Origin: Pseudomonas viridiflava
GTDB taxonomy: Bacteria > Pseudomonadota > Gammaproteobacteria > Pseudomonadales > Pseudomonadaceae
Direction: 5' to 3'
Length of the DNA: 64,000 bases
Assembly: GCF_900591205.1 (NCBI RefSeq)
Contig: NZ_UUPU01000104.1
Span: 26,212-90,211 of the forward strand
In this document: piece by piece, positions 25,240 to 33,224 of the stretch
Numbering within the stretch: the first letter of the stretch is position 1
How the letters are laid out: every line of letters starts with the position of its first letter
The notes under the pieces: model-generated
What the model was told of the DNA's origin: nothing
The model's database searches: none
Seen by the model: only the letters and a program-made list of their open reading frames with translations
Made by a program: the position numbers and the translations under genes

Positions 25240-25917
25240 ATGAAATTGCTGGTCGTGGAAGATGAGGCGCTGTTGCGTCATCACCTGTTCACCCGCCTGA
25301 CCGACAGCGGGCATGTGGTCGAGGCTGTGGCCAATGCCGAGGAAGCCCTTTACCAGACCGGGCAATTCAACCATGACCTGGCGATCATCGACCTGGGCCT
25401 GCCCGGTATGGGCGGCCTGGACCTGATCCGCCAACTGCGCAGCCAGGCCAAGACCTTCCCGATTCTGATTCTGACCGCGCGCGGCAACTGGCAGGACAAG
25501 GTCGAGGGCCTGGCCGCCGGTGCCGATGACTACGTGGTCAAACCGTTCCAGTTCGAAGAGCTGGAGGCGCGGATGAACGCCTTGCTGCGCCGCTCCAGTG
25601 GTTTTACCCAGTCGACCATCGTCGCCGGGCCCTTGCTGCTGGACCTCAACCGCAAGCAGGCATCCCTCGACGAACAGCCCCTGGCACTGACCGCCTACGA
25701 ATACCGGATCCTCGAATACCTGATGCGCCATCACCAGCAAGTGGTGGCCAAGGACCGTTTGATGGAGCAGCTCTACCCCGATGACGATGAGCGCGATCCG
25801 AACGTCATCGAAGTGCTGGTTGGCCGCCTGCGCCGCAAGCTGGAAGGCCCGACGGGCTTCAAGCCGATCGACACCGTGCGTGGGCTGGGCTATCTGTTTA
25901 ATGAGCGCTGCCGTTGA
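25240..25917 (+). CDS. phoP: Response regulator PhoP
   Basis: A 225-aa OmpR-type regulator of the Mg2+ and antimicrobial-peptide response. Receiver MKLLVVEDEALLR with phosphoacceptor in LAIIDLGLPGMGG and VVKPF; C-terminal winged helix with ALTAYEYRILEYLM, DERDPNVIEVLVGRLRRKLEG and IDTVRGLGYLF. ATG at 25240 preferred over TTG 25228. It overlaps phoQ by 4 nt. Confidence 0.95.
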   Translation: MKLLVVEDEALLRHHLFTRLTDSGHVVEAVANAEEALYQTGQFNHDLAIIDLGLPGMGGLDLIRQLRSQAKTFPILILTARGNWQDKVEGLAAGADDYVVKPFQFEELEARMNALLRRSSGFTQSTIVAGPLLLDLNRKQASLDEQPLALTAYEYRILEYLMRHHQQVVAKDRLMEQLYPDDDERDPNVIEVLVGRLRRKLEGPTGFKPIDTVRGLGYLFNERCR

Positions 25918-27260
25918 TTCGCTCGCTACGCGTGCGCTTGATGCTGGCGGCCGCCACCCTGGCCGTGCTGTTTATGCTGGGTTTGTTGCCGGCCATGCAG
26001 GGCGCGTTCAGCCTGGCGTTGCAGGACTCCATCGAGCAACGCCTGGCGTCGGACGTCACCACCCTGATCTCGGCGGCGCGGGTCGAAAATAACCGCCTGC
26101 TGATGCCGGCGCAGTTGCCGGATGAGCGTTTCAACCTCACCGATAGCCGGCTGCTGGGCTATATCTATGACCGTGAAGGCCACCTGGTGTGGCGTTCGCG
26201 GGCGACCAAGGAAGAAAACATCAACTACAAGCCGCGCTATGACGGGCGCGGCAACGAGTTTGCGCGGATTCGCGAAGCCAACGGCCAGGAATTCTTCGTG
26301 TATGACGTGGAGGTCAAGCTGCTTGGTGGCAAGAGCGCGGCGTTCAGTATCGTCGCCCTGCAGCCGGTGCGCGAATACCAGCTGACCCTCGAAGGCTTGC
26401 GCGAAAACCTCTACCTGGGGTTCGGCGCGGCCTTGCTGGTGCTGCTCACCTTGCTGTGGCTGGGCCTGACCTGGGGCCTGCAAGCGCTGCGGCGCTTGAG
26501 CCAGGAACTTGACCAGATCGAAGGCGGCACCCGCGAAAGCCTCAGCGAAGAACACCCTCGCGAGCTGCTGCGCCTGACCGGCTCCCTTAACCGTTTGCTG
26601 CACAGCGAGCGCGAGCAACGTGCGCGCTACCGCGATTCCCTCGACGACCTGGCCCACAGCCTGAAAACCCCGCTGGCGGTATTGCAGGGGGTGAGCGAAG
26701 ACATGGCCCAGCGCCCTGAAGACCGTGATCAGGCGTGGGTGCTGCAATCGCAGATCGAACGCATGAGCCAGCAGATCAGCTACCAGTTGCAACGCGCCAG
26801 CCTGCGCAAAAGCGGCCTGGTGCGCCACCAGGTACGCCTGGCGCCGGTGCTGCAAAGCCTGTGCGATACGCTGGACAAGGTCTACCGCGACAAACGTGTC
26901 ACGGTGTTCTTTGACTTGCCGCCGGAGTGCGACGTCCCGATCGAGAAGGGCGCCTTGCTGGAGTTGCTCGGCAACCTGCTGGAAAACGCCTATCGGTTGT
27001 GCCTGAGCGAAGTGCGCATCAGCCTGGTGGAACGTCTGGAGGGCACTGAACTGTGCATCGAAGATGATGGGCCGGGTGTGCCGCCGGATCAGCGTGCGCG
27101 CATCCTGCAAAGGGGCGAGCGGTTGGACCGTCAACACCCGGGGCAGGGCATTGGCCTGGCGGTGGTCAAGGACATCATTGAAAGCTATGGCGCACGGCTG
27201 ACTCTGGGGGATTCACCGTTGGGTGGGGCGGCGTTCAAGATTCACTTTCCGGCAGTCTGA
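25914..27260 (+). CDS. phoQ: Sensor kinase PhoQ
   Basis: A 448-aa inner-membrane kinase. First helix LMLAAATLAVLFMLGLLPAM, a periplasmic sensor of about 125 residues with acidic stretches (DSRLLGYIYDREGHLVWRSR), second helix (LYLGFGAALLVLLTLLWLGLTW), phospho-His in LDDLAHSLKTPLAVLQG, N box ELLGNLLENAYRLC, DDGPGVP and GQGIGLAVVKDI. LAHSLKTPL is the PhoQ-type H box. The start is a TTG (TTGA overlap with the phoP stop). Confidence 0.95.
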   Translation: MIRSLRVRLMLAAATLAVLFMLGLLPAMQGAFSLALQDSIEQRLASDVTTLISAARVENNRLLMPAQLPDERFNLTDSRLLGYIYDREGHLVWRSRATKEENINYKPRYDGRGNEFARIREANGQEFFVYDVEVKLLGGKSAAFSIVALQPVREYQLTLEGLRENLYLGFGAALLVLLTLLWLGLTWGLQALRRLSQELDQIEGGTRESLSEEHPRELLRLTGSLNRLLHSEREQRARYRDSLDDLAHSLKTPLAVLQGVSEDMAQRPEDRDQAWVLQSQIERMSQQISYQLQRASLRKSGLVRHQVRLAPVLQSLCDTLDKVYRDKRVTVFFDLPPECDVPIEKGALLELLGNLLENAYRLCLSEVRISLVERLEGTELCIEDDGPGVPPDQRARILQRGERLDRQHPGQGIGLAVVKDIIESYGARLTLGDSPLGGAAFKIHFPAV

Positions 27261-27280
27261 GCTTTATTGGCTGCACCGGC

Positions 27281-27352
27281 CTCATCGCAGGCAAGTCAGC
27301 TCCCACACTTGGAATGCATTTCAACTGTGGGAGCCGGGCTTGCCCGCGATGA
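27281..27352. repeat. REP pair in outward configuration
   Basis: CTCATCGCAGGCAAGTCAGCTCCCAC ... GTGGGAGCCGGGCTTGCCCGCGATGAG with a 21-bp spacer related to that at 23983-24055 (GGAATGCATTTCAACTG). Confidence 0.85.
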
Positions 27353-27374
27353 GGCCCGAGCAGGCAATACATCT

Positions 27375-28373
27375 CTAACTCTCTTGCGCGCGGTAGGCCC
27401 CCGGCGTCAGCCCCGTCCACTTCTTGAACGCCCGATGAAACGCCGACGGTTCGGAAAACCCCAACTGTTCGGCGATCTCCTGCAAGGACAAATCCGCCCG
27501 CCCCAAGTGATAGATGGCGATGTCGCGCCGCAATTCATCCTTGAGCGCCTGAAAGCTGGTGCCTTCTTCACGCAAATGCCGGCGCAGGGTTTGCGGGCTG
27601 ATGTGCAGGTGCTGCGCAACGGCCTCCAGGTCCGGCCAGGGCGTGCGGTCGCGGCTGAGCAGGCGGCGTAACTGGCTGCTCAGGCTGTCGCCTTCATCCG
27701 GGCGGGACAACAGGTCGGCGGGTGAGCGTTCGAGAAAATGCTTGAGGGTGCGCTCATCCTGCAGCAGCGGCAGGCTCAGGTAGCGGCTGGGAAACACCAG
27801 GCTGCTGTTCGGTGCGCCGAATACCAGAGGGCAAGGAAACAACAGGTCATATTCACCGGCGTGGGCCGGCGCCGGGTAGCTGAACGTTGCCTGGTGCAGC
27901 CGAATGCGTCGGCCGATCAGCCAACTGCCCAACCGATGCCAGATCACCAGCAGGCATTCGCTGAGGAAGTGATCCGGGTCCCACAAATGGGAATCATCCA
28001 GGCTCAAACGGGCCATGTCGCCTTTGCGGGTCAGCTGCCAGCGCGGACCTTGCGGGAATAGGCTATAAAATAATAAGCCGCGTTCCAGAGCCTTCTCCAG
28101 GGTGCGGCAGTGAATCAATGCATGGCACATCATGGCGAAGGTGCCGCGTTTGCTGGGGCCGTCGGCAAACCCCAGGTATTCGTCGTCCAGGGCCAGCCAC
28201 AGCCTCTGCAACAGCCGGGTAAATTGCTCCGGCGCGATGCGGGCGCGCGGCTCGCTCAGCAACTGCGGCGTGATGCCCAGTTGTTGCAGCAGGTCGCAAT
28301 AGTCGTAACCCGCCCGACGCGCGCCGCCAAGGGCTGCCCGGGCGTAGTGACTGGCGATGGTACGTTCACGCAT
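27375..28373 (-). CDS. AraC-family regulator divergent from dctA
   Basis: A 332-aa transcription factor with an N-terminal arabinose-binding-like domain of the type found in OruR/ArgR-like proteins (about 1-210) and a C-terminal double helix-turn-helix (about 230-330): LEAVAQHLHISPQTLRRHLREEGTSFQ and SLQEIAEQLGFSEPSAFHRAFKKWTGLTPGAYR. I chose the ATG at 28373 (MRERTIASHY); the frame extends to 28445 but runs through the upstream palindrome. In P. aeruginosa PA1182 sits in the same position next to dctA. The ligand is unknown. Confidence 0.88.
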   Translation of the reverse strand: MRERTIASHYARAALGGARRAGYDYCDLLQQLGITPQLLSEPRARIAPEQFTRLLQRLWLALDDEYLGFADGPSKRGTFAMMCHALIHCRTLEKALERGLLFYSLFPQGPRWQLTRKGDMARLSLDDSHLWDPDHFLSECLLVIWHRLGSWLIGRRIRLHQATFSYPAPAHAGEYDLLFPCPLVFGAPNSSLVFPSRYLSLPLLQDERTLKHFLERSPADLLSRPDEGDSLSSQLRRLLSRDRTPWPDLEAVAQHLHISPQTLRRHLREEGTSFQALKDELRRDIAIYHLGRADLSLQEIAEQLGFSEPSAFHRAFKKWTGLTPGAYRAQES

Positions 28374-28429
28374 GCGAAAGCCTCGTCCATGGAGTGGCGG
28401 ATGGTAGTCACCCCTCAATCGAGCGACAA

Positions 28430-28484
28430 GGCGGATATCCGCCAAATTGTAGGACGAGACTGGGCGAGCAGGCGGAAATCCGCC
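28430..28484 (+). promoter_or_regulatory. Twin palindromes, probable activator sites for dctA
   Basis: GGCGGATATCCGCC (28430-28443) and GGCGGAAATCCGCC (28471-28484), centres 41 bp apart, about 80-135 bp upstream of the sigma54 -24. The arrangement suits a DctD-type enhancer-binding protein. A third, weaker copy GGCGGATATTTGCC lies downstream at 28672-28685, inside the leader. Confidence 0.65.
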
Positions 28485-28563
28485 ACCTGTTTGGTCGCCT
28501 CAAGCGGTGTCTTGAATGCTTCAGCCCTTATGACTAAAGGTGTTCAGGGTTTTTCAGCAAAGT

Positions 28564-28577
28564 GGCACGGCGTTTGC
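28564..28577 (+). promoter_or_regulatory. Sigma54 (RpoN) promoter of dctA
   Basis: TGGCACGGCGTTTGCG: GG (28564-28565) and GC (28576-28577) separated by exactly 10 nt. The predicted start near 28589 leaves a leader of about 120 nt that holds a hairpin (28628-28645). Confidence 0.85.
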
Positions 28578-28627
28578 GATATAGATTACAGCGCAGGCTT
28601 GGAGCACAGGTCTCGCAAACAACAAAT

Positions 28628-28645
28628 CCCTCCAGTGCAGGAGGG
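28628..28645 (+). other. Hairpin in the dctA leader
   Basis: CCCTCC-AGTGCA-GGAGGG. The right arm contains GGAGGG, a Shine-Dalgarno-like sequence but 66 nt from the ATG; the single-stranded loop is also a possible protein-binding site. Confidence 0.4.
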
Positions 28646-28711
28646 TTCGCAATTCAAGTGTCGTGGGCAATGGCGGATATTTGCCACACGGGACGATTGA
28701 GGAACTTTGCA

Positions 28712-30046
28712 ATGACGACTCGTCAGCCAATCTACAAATCCCTGTATTTCCAGGTGATCGTTGCAATCGTTATCGGTATTTTGCTCGGTCACTTCTACCC
28801 AGAGACCGGTGTGGCCCTCAAGCCACTGGGTGACGGCTTTATCAAGCTGATCAAAATGGTCATTGCCCCGATCATCTTCTGCACCGTTGTCAGCGGCATT
28901 GCTGGCATGCAAAGCATGAAATCGGTCGGCAAAACCGGCGGCTACGCGCTGCTGTACTTCGAAATCGTTTCTACCGTCGCACTGCTGATCGGCCTGATCG
29001 TGGTGAACGTTGTGCAACCGGGCGCCGGCATGCACATCGACGTGGCCACCCTGGACGCCTCGAAAGTCGCGGCCTACGTGACTGCCGGTAAAGACCAGAG
29101 CATCGTCGGCTTTATCCTCAACGTGATCCCGAACACCATCGTCGGTGCGTTCGCCAACGGTGACATCCTGCAAGTGCTGATGTTCTCGGTGATCTTCGGT
29201 TTCGCCCTGCATCGCCTGGGTGCCTACGGCAAGCCGGTGCTGGACTTCATTGATCGCTTCGCTCACGTGATGTTCAACATCATCAACATGATCATGAAGC
29301 TCGCGCCAATCGGTGCCCTGGGCGCCATGGCGTTTACCATTGGTGCTTACGGTGTGGGTTCGCTGGTGCAACTGGGCCAGTTGATGATCTGCTTCTACAT
29401 CACCTGCATCCTGTTCGTGCTGGTGGTACTGGGTGGTATCTGCCGCGCCCACGGTTTCAGCGTGATCAAACTGATTCGCTATATCCGTGAAGAGCTGCTG
29501 ATCGTTCTGGGTACTTCCTCTTCCGAATCCGCACTGCCGCGCATGCTGATCAAGATGGAGCGTCTGGGCGCGAAGAAATCCGTAGTTGGCCTGGTGATCC
29601 CGACCGGCTACTCGTTCAACCTCGACGGTACTTCGATCTACCTGACCATGGCTGCCGTGTTCATCGCTCAGGCGACTGACACCCACATGGACATCACCCA
29701 CCAGATCACCTTGCTGCTGGTGCTGCTGCTGTCCTCCAAAGGTGCTGCAGGCGTGACTGGTTCGGGCTTCATCGTGTTGGCTGCAACCCTGTCGGCCGTA
29801 GGCCACCTGCCGGTTGCCGGCCTGGCGCTGATCCTGGGTATCGACCGCTTCATGTCCGAAGCCCGTGCGCTGACCAACCTGGTGGGTAACGCTGTTGCCA
29901 CCATCGTTGTGGCCAAGTGGGTCAAGGAGCTGGACACCGACAAGCTGCAAAGCGAGCTGGCATCCGGCGGTACGGGCATCTCCGACACCCGTCAGGAAGA
30001 TGACTTGGGCGTGGCCGAAGGTCCTGCTCCTGCTTCCGTAAAGTAA
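28712..30046 (+). CDS. dctA: C4-dicarboxylate:H+ symporter DctA
   Basis: Imports succinate, fumarate and malate. At 444 aa it is full length for the DAACS family, with helical N-terminus (SLYFQVIVAIVIGILLGHF) and the conserved substrate region SSESALPRMLIKMERLG, IPTGYSFNLDGTSIYLT and SSKGAAGVTGSGFIVLAATL. ATG at 28712 preceded by TTGAGGAAC. Monocistronic, ends at the hairpin 30082-30110. Confidence 0.96.
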   Translation: MTTRQPIYKSLYFQVIVAIVIGILLGHFYPETGVALKPLGDGFIKLIKMVIAPIIFCTVVSGIAGMQSMKSVGKTGGYALLYFEIVSTVALLIGLIVVNVVQPGAGMHIDVATLDASKVAAYVTAGKDQSIVGFILNVIPNTIVGAFANGDILQVLMFSVIFGFALHRLGAYGKPVLDFIDRFAHVMFNIINMIMKLAPIGALGAMAFTIGAYGVGSLVQLGQLMICFYITCILFVLVVLGGICRAHGFSVIKLIRYIREELLIVLGTSSSESALPRMLIKMERLGAKKSVVGLVIPTGYSFNLDGTSIYLTMAAVFIAQATDTHMDITHQITLLLVLLLSSKGAAGVTGSGFIVLAATLSAVGHLPVAGLALILGIDRFMSEARALTNLVGNAVATIVVAKWVKELDTDKLQSELASGGTGISDTRQEDDLGVAEGPAPASVK

Positions 30047-30081
30047 GTGCTGATGGCGTGAACTGACGCCTAAGCTCTGCA

Positions 30082-30110
30082 CAAACGCCCCGACTTGTTC
30101 GGGGCGTTTG
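30082..30110 (+). terminator. Terminator after dctA
   Basis: CAAACGCCCCGA-ACAAG-type loop-TCGGGGCGTTTG, long stem with a short T-rich tail. Confidence 0.75.
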
Positions 30111-30302
30111 CGTTTCTGATGGGGCGGCTTTTGCATTTTTTGATTTACATTAAGTAAGGGCTTCATCAAATTACGATTAAGCCCGTGCCCATAGGCTGTG
30201 AGCCCAGGCCGGTCTACGCTGATGAAACTCGCACCGGGTTGCCGGCTCTAAAATCCATTAGCCAGCCGCATATTTGCGCAGCAATCGCTTGCAGGAGTCT
30301 TG

Positions 30303-31289
30303 ATGGACAGTGTGGATCTGAATGTCTTGCGCAGCGTGCTCGACTGGCGCCGCGCCGGGCACCGAGTCGTGTTGTACAGCGTGGTCCAGACCTGGGGCAG
30401 CGCGCCGCGTCCGCCGGGTGCCATGTTGGCGTTGCGCGGCGATGGGGTGGTGATCGGCTCGGTGTCCGGTGGTTGCATCGAGGACGATCTGATCGCTCGC
30501 CTGCAGGATGGGCGCTTGGCCGAAGACGGGCCACCGGTGCAGTTGGTGACCTATGGCGTTACTCGCGATGAGGCGGCGCGTTTCGGCCTGCCGTGCGGCG
30601 GAACCTTGCGCCTGACCGAAGAGCGCGTGGAGGGCTGGGAGTGGGTCTCGCAACTGCTGCAGCGTTGTGAGGCGCATGAAATCGTCGCCCGCGAGCTGGA
30701 CCTGGCCACGGGTGAGGTGACGCTGACCGGCGCCAGCAAAACCGATGTCGTGACCTTCGACGGCGAACGCTTGCGGGCCATCTACGGCCCGCGCTGGCGG
30801 CTGCTGTTGATCGGTGCCGGGCAACTGTCGCGGTATGTGGCGGAAATGGCGCGGTTGCTGGATTTCGAAGTGCTGATCTGCGACCCGCGTGAAGAATTTG
30901 TCTACGGCTGGGAAGAGCAGCACGGCCGCTTTGTGCCGGGCATGCCGGATGAAGCGGTGCTGAATATCCAGACCGACGAGCGCACCGCGATTGTGTGCCT
31001 GACCCATGACCCGCGCCTGGACGACATGGCCTTGCTGACGGCGTTGAACTCCAGTGCGTTCTATATCGGCGCGCTGGGGTCGCGGGTCAATAGTCAGAAA
31101 CGCCGGGAAAACCTGGCAATGCTGGGTTTGTCGGCGCAGGCCATTGCGCGGTTGCATGGGCCGATTGGCTTGCATATCGGCAGTCATACGCCGTCGGAGA
31201 TTGCGTTGTCGCTGATGGCGGAAATCGTCGCGATCAAGAATGGCGTGGCGCCGCTGCAGAAAAAGCCGCTGACGGTGATGGCGCAGTGA
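30303..31289 (+). CDS. XdhC/CoxF-family maturation factor
   Basis: A 328-aa protein of the family that inserts or sulfurates molybdenum cofactor in xanthine dehydrogenase-type enzymes. N-terminal XdhC/CoxI domain (LYSVVQTWGSAPRPPGAMLA, GSVSGGCIEDDLIARL, GLPCGGTL) and C-terminal Rossmann domain (LLIGAGQLSRYVAEMA, YIGALGSRVNSQKRRENL). The two conserved Cys motifs (GGCIE, PCGG) are present. ATG at 30303 with AGGAG upstream. It overlaps the next gene by 4 nt. No molybdoenzyme is encoded in the window. Confidence 0.88.
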   Translation: MDSVDLNVLRSVLDWRRAGHRVVLYSVVQTWGSAPRPPGAMLALRGDGVVIGSVSGGCIEDDLIARLQDGRLAEDGPPVQLVTYGVTRDEAARFGLPCGGTLRLTEERVEGWEWVSQLLQRCEAHEIVARELDLATGEVTLTGASKTDVVTFDGERLRAIYGPRWRLLLIGAGQLSRYVAEMARLLDFEVLICDPREEFVYGWEEQHGRFVPGMPDEAVLNIQTDERTAIVCLTHDPRLDDMALLTALNSSAFYIGALGSRVNSQKRRENLAMLGLSAQAIARLHGPIGLHIGSHTPSEIALSLMAEIVAIKNGVAPLQKKPLTVMAQ

Positions 31290-31876
31290 ATATCACCGCG
31301 ATTGTGCTGGCGGCGGGGCAGGGCAGCCGTTTTCGCGCCGCGGCGGGTGCGGATCAGGACAAGTTGCTGGCCCAGTGCGTCGGTCGGGATGGCGTGACGC
31401 GGGCGGTGATCGAGCAGGTGCTGGTGAATTTGCCGGCGACTGTGGTGAATCGCTGGGTAGTGACCACGCCGGAGCGGCTCGAAGTGATTCGCCTGGCCGA
31501 GGCCCAAGGCTGCCAGGTTTTGCTGCTGCGCTCAGGGGGCATGGGGGACAGCCTTGCAGCGGTGGTCGCTGCCAGTAGTGAGGCGGATGGCTGGCTGGTG
31601 GTGCTGGGGGATATGCCGTTTATTCAGTCGTCGAGTATTGAGCGGGTGGTGGGCGCGCTGGGGGCGGGTGGCATCAGTGTGCCAGTGCAGGCGGGTGAAT
31701 ACGGACACCCTGTGGCGTTTGGTCGTGAGTTTGGGCCTGGCTTGATGGCATTGACGGGGGATCGTGGCGCCAAGCCGTTATTCGCCCTTGCGACCGTGCA
31801 TGAGGTGCAGGTGAACGATCCTGGGGTGCTGTGGGATGTCGATCTGCCACAAATGCTGAACTTTAAACCTGGTTAA
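31286..31876 (+). CDS. MobA-like nucleotidyltransferase (molybdenum cofactor)
   Basis: A 196-aa NTP transferase of the MobA/MocA type, which in XdhC operons makes the cytosine or guanine dinucleotide form of Mo cofactor. The signature LAAGQGSRF and Lys in QDKLL are at the N-terminus, GDMPF supplies the metal-binding Asp, and GHPVAFGREF follows. GTG start inside the XdhC stop (GTGA). Which nucleotide it uses cannot be told from the sequence. Confidence 0.85.
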   Translation: MNITAIVLAAGQGSRFRAAAGADQDKLLAQCVGRDGVTRAVIEQVLVNLPATVVNRWVVTTPERLEVIRLAEAQGCQVLLLRSGGMGDSLAAVVAASSEADGWLVVLGDMPFIQSSSIERVVGALGAGGISVPVQAGEYGHPVAFGREFGPGLMALTGDRGAKPLFALATVHEVQVNDPGVLWDVDLPQMLNFKPG

Positions 31877-31878
31877 CG

Positions 31879-31903
31879 GTGGGGGCGGGTTTGCCTGCGA
31901 ATG
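31879..31903. repeat. Single REP half
   Basis: GTGGGGGCGGGTTTGCCTGCGAAT, one unpaired REP copy just behind the MobA-like gene. Confidence 0.6.
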
Positions 31904-31950
31904 CGCCGCGTCAATCAATAAGCGCAAACCGATCAAGCGTTCACGTACTT

Positions 31951-33009
31951 TTATATCAGCTTGGTTTTCACCATGGCTTCACTGGGTTCATACCATGTCA
32001 ACGTTTCTATTGGTGGTGGCTCTGCATCCTGGGGGCCGATTGCCCGGCATAAATCATCAAGAAAGGGATACCTTGGGTTATTGGCCCGTAGCATCCACAT
32101 CGCCTGGATCGAACCCGCATACATCCACTCCCACGGCGAGCTGATCGGTCTGTTATGCAGGTCGTTATAGATATTTCCGGCACGAACCAACAGTTTCCCA
32201 AGTGCTTTACGGCCTTGAGGCACAAAATTCAATATGTTGCAGATTTCTTTCTCTGCGACATGTTTCGTTATTGTCGTGCAGTCATGTATCAAAATAGTTG
32301 CCTCTACCGCCTCGCTCAATCTGGCCATATCAATCGTCAAGGATTGGCGCTCCATTAAACAGCCATAAAAAACCACCGCAAGACCGAACTGGCCGTCAAT
32401 ATTCCTCAGTTGGATATAGCGCTCATAACTCGACGCCAACTCATTGCACCATGCCAGATAATAGGGGGTCGGGCGTTTTGCTTGCTTTCCGAGAATGATA
32501 TAGAGCGCCCAATAAAACTCGTCCTTGAACTTGTTAGTCTGCTTGGCATTCAATGGTTTTAGCACATAGTCTAGGGCCAAATCGACAGGCACACCTAGCA
32601 CCTCAACGTCTCGCGCTACTACGTTTTGCAGCGTTATATCCGAACCCCTTGATTCGCATAGGGCAACGGCGAAATTGACGATGGCGGCATATTCAAACGC
32701 TAGCCTGTCGCAGCATTGTGGAAATAAAGCCATGGTCCACTTGATGCTCTGGTCCAGTAGTGCGGCGCTCAATTTCGAGTCCATGCAAGTCTCTGGCTCA
32801 ATGTGGATTGCGCTGAAAAATGAAAGTGTTTCTACGCTCCATCCAGTCGACGTTTCAACCACTTTATAAAAAGAACAACTGCCTGAACTGTCTTGAACAC
32901 GTGCAAGAGGTTTTTTGGATTTCGAAGGCCACGCGCGATAGTGCGCAATGGGCAGGTCATCATACTCCAAGTTGATCGGTGTCTCGCATGCCGACTGTTG
33001 AGCTGCCAT
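31951..33009 (-). CDS. Orphan protein, 352 aa, unknown function
   Basis: A soluble, mainly helical protein without signal peptide or membrane segment; I recognise no domain. It is rich in Cys (about ten) and contains a C-terminal segment LVRAGNIYNDLHNRPISSPWEWMYAGSIQAMWML. I chose the ATG at 33009 (MAAQQSACET) because AAGGAG lies 6 nt upstream; an ATG at 33054 has no ribosome-binding site. Its codon use is more AT-rich than the flanking genes, and it stands alone between a core operon and rne, which suggests horizontal acquisition. Possible promoter and operator signals lie at 33010-33150. Confidence 0.75.
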   Translation of the reverse strand: MAAQQSACETPINLEYDDLPIAHYRAWPSKSKKPLARVQDSSGSCSFYKVVETSTGWSVETLSFFSAIHIEPETCMDSKLSAALLDQSIKWTMALFPQCCDRLAFEYAAIVNFAVALCESRGSDITLQNVVARDVEVLGVPVDLALDYVLKPLNAKQTNKFKDEFYWALYIILGKQAKRPTPYYLAWCNELASSYERYIQLRNIDGQFGLAVVFYGCLMERQSLTIDMARLSEAVEATILIHDCTTITKHVAEKEICNILNFVPQGRKALGKLLVRAGNIYNDLHNRPISSPWEWMYAGSIQAMWMLRANNPRYPFLDDLCRAIGPQDAEPPPIETLTWYEPSEAMVKTKLI

Positions 33010-33122
33010 CAGTGTCTCCTTATCTTCAATAGAGATAACACCATGAGTGTTCATAACTTAAATATTCAGGCGTGTTCCAAGCGGTCACAGACAATCACGA
33101 TTGTACGATTTAGTGTTGCGAG

Positions 33123-33150
33123 CGCTAACTGTTAGAAATAACAGTTAGCG
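33123..33150. promoter_or_regulatory. Perfect 12-bp inverted repeat upstream of the orphan gene
   Basis: CGCTAACTGTTA-GAAA-TAACAGTTAGCG, about 115 bp upstream of the orphan start. AT-rich, no T-run, so more like an operator or a remnant terminator than a functional terminator. Confidence 0.5.
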
Positions 33151-33176
33151 GTGCCACGTTGGGGCGGCAGACATAA

Positions 33177-33210
33177 AAAAGCCCCGCCTGATCACTCAGG
33201 CGGGGCTTTT
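33177..33210 (-). terminator. Terminator of rne
   Basis: AAAAGCCCCGCCTG-ATCA-CTCAGGCGGGGCTTTT; on the minus strand the T-run (A-run at 33175-33180) follows the stem. Confidence 0.9.
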
Positions 33211-33224
33211 AGTGGCTGATGGAA

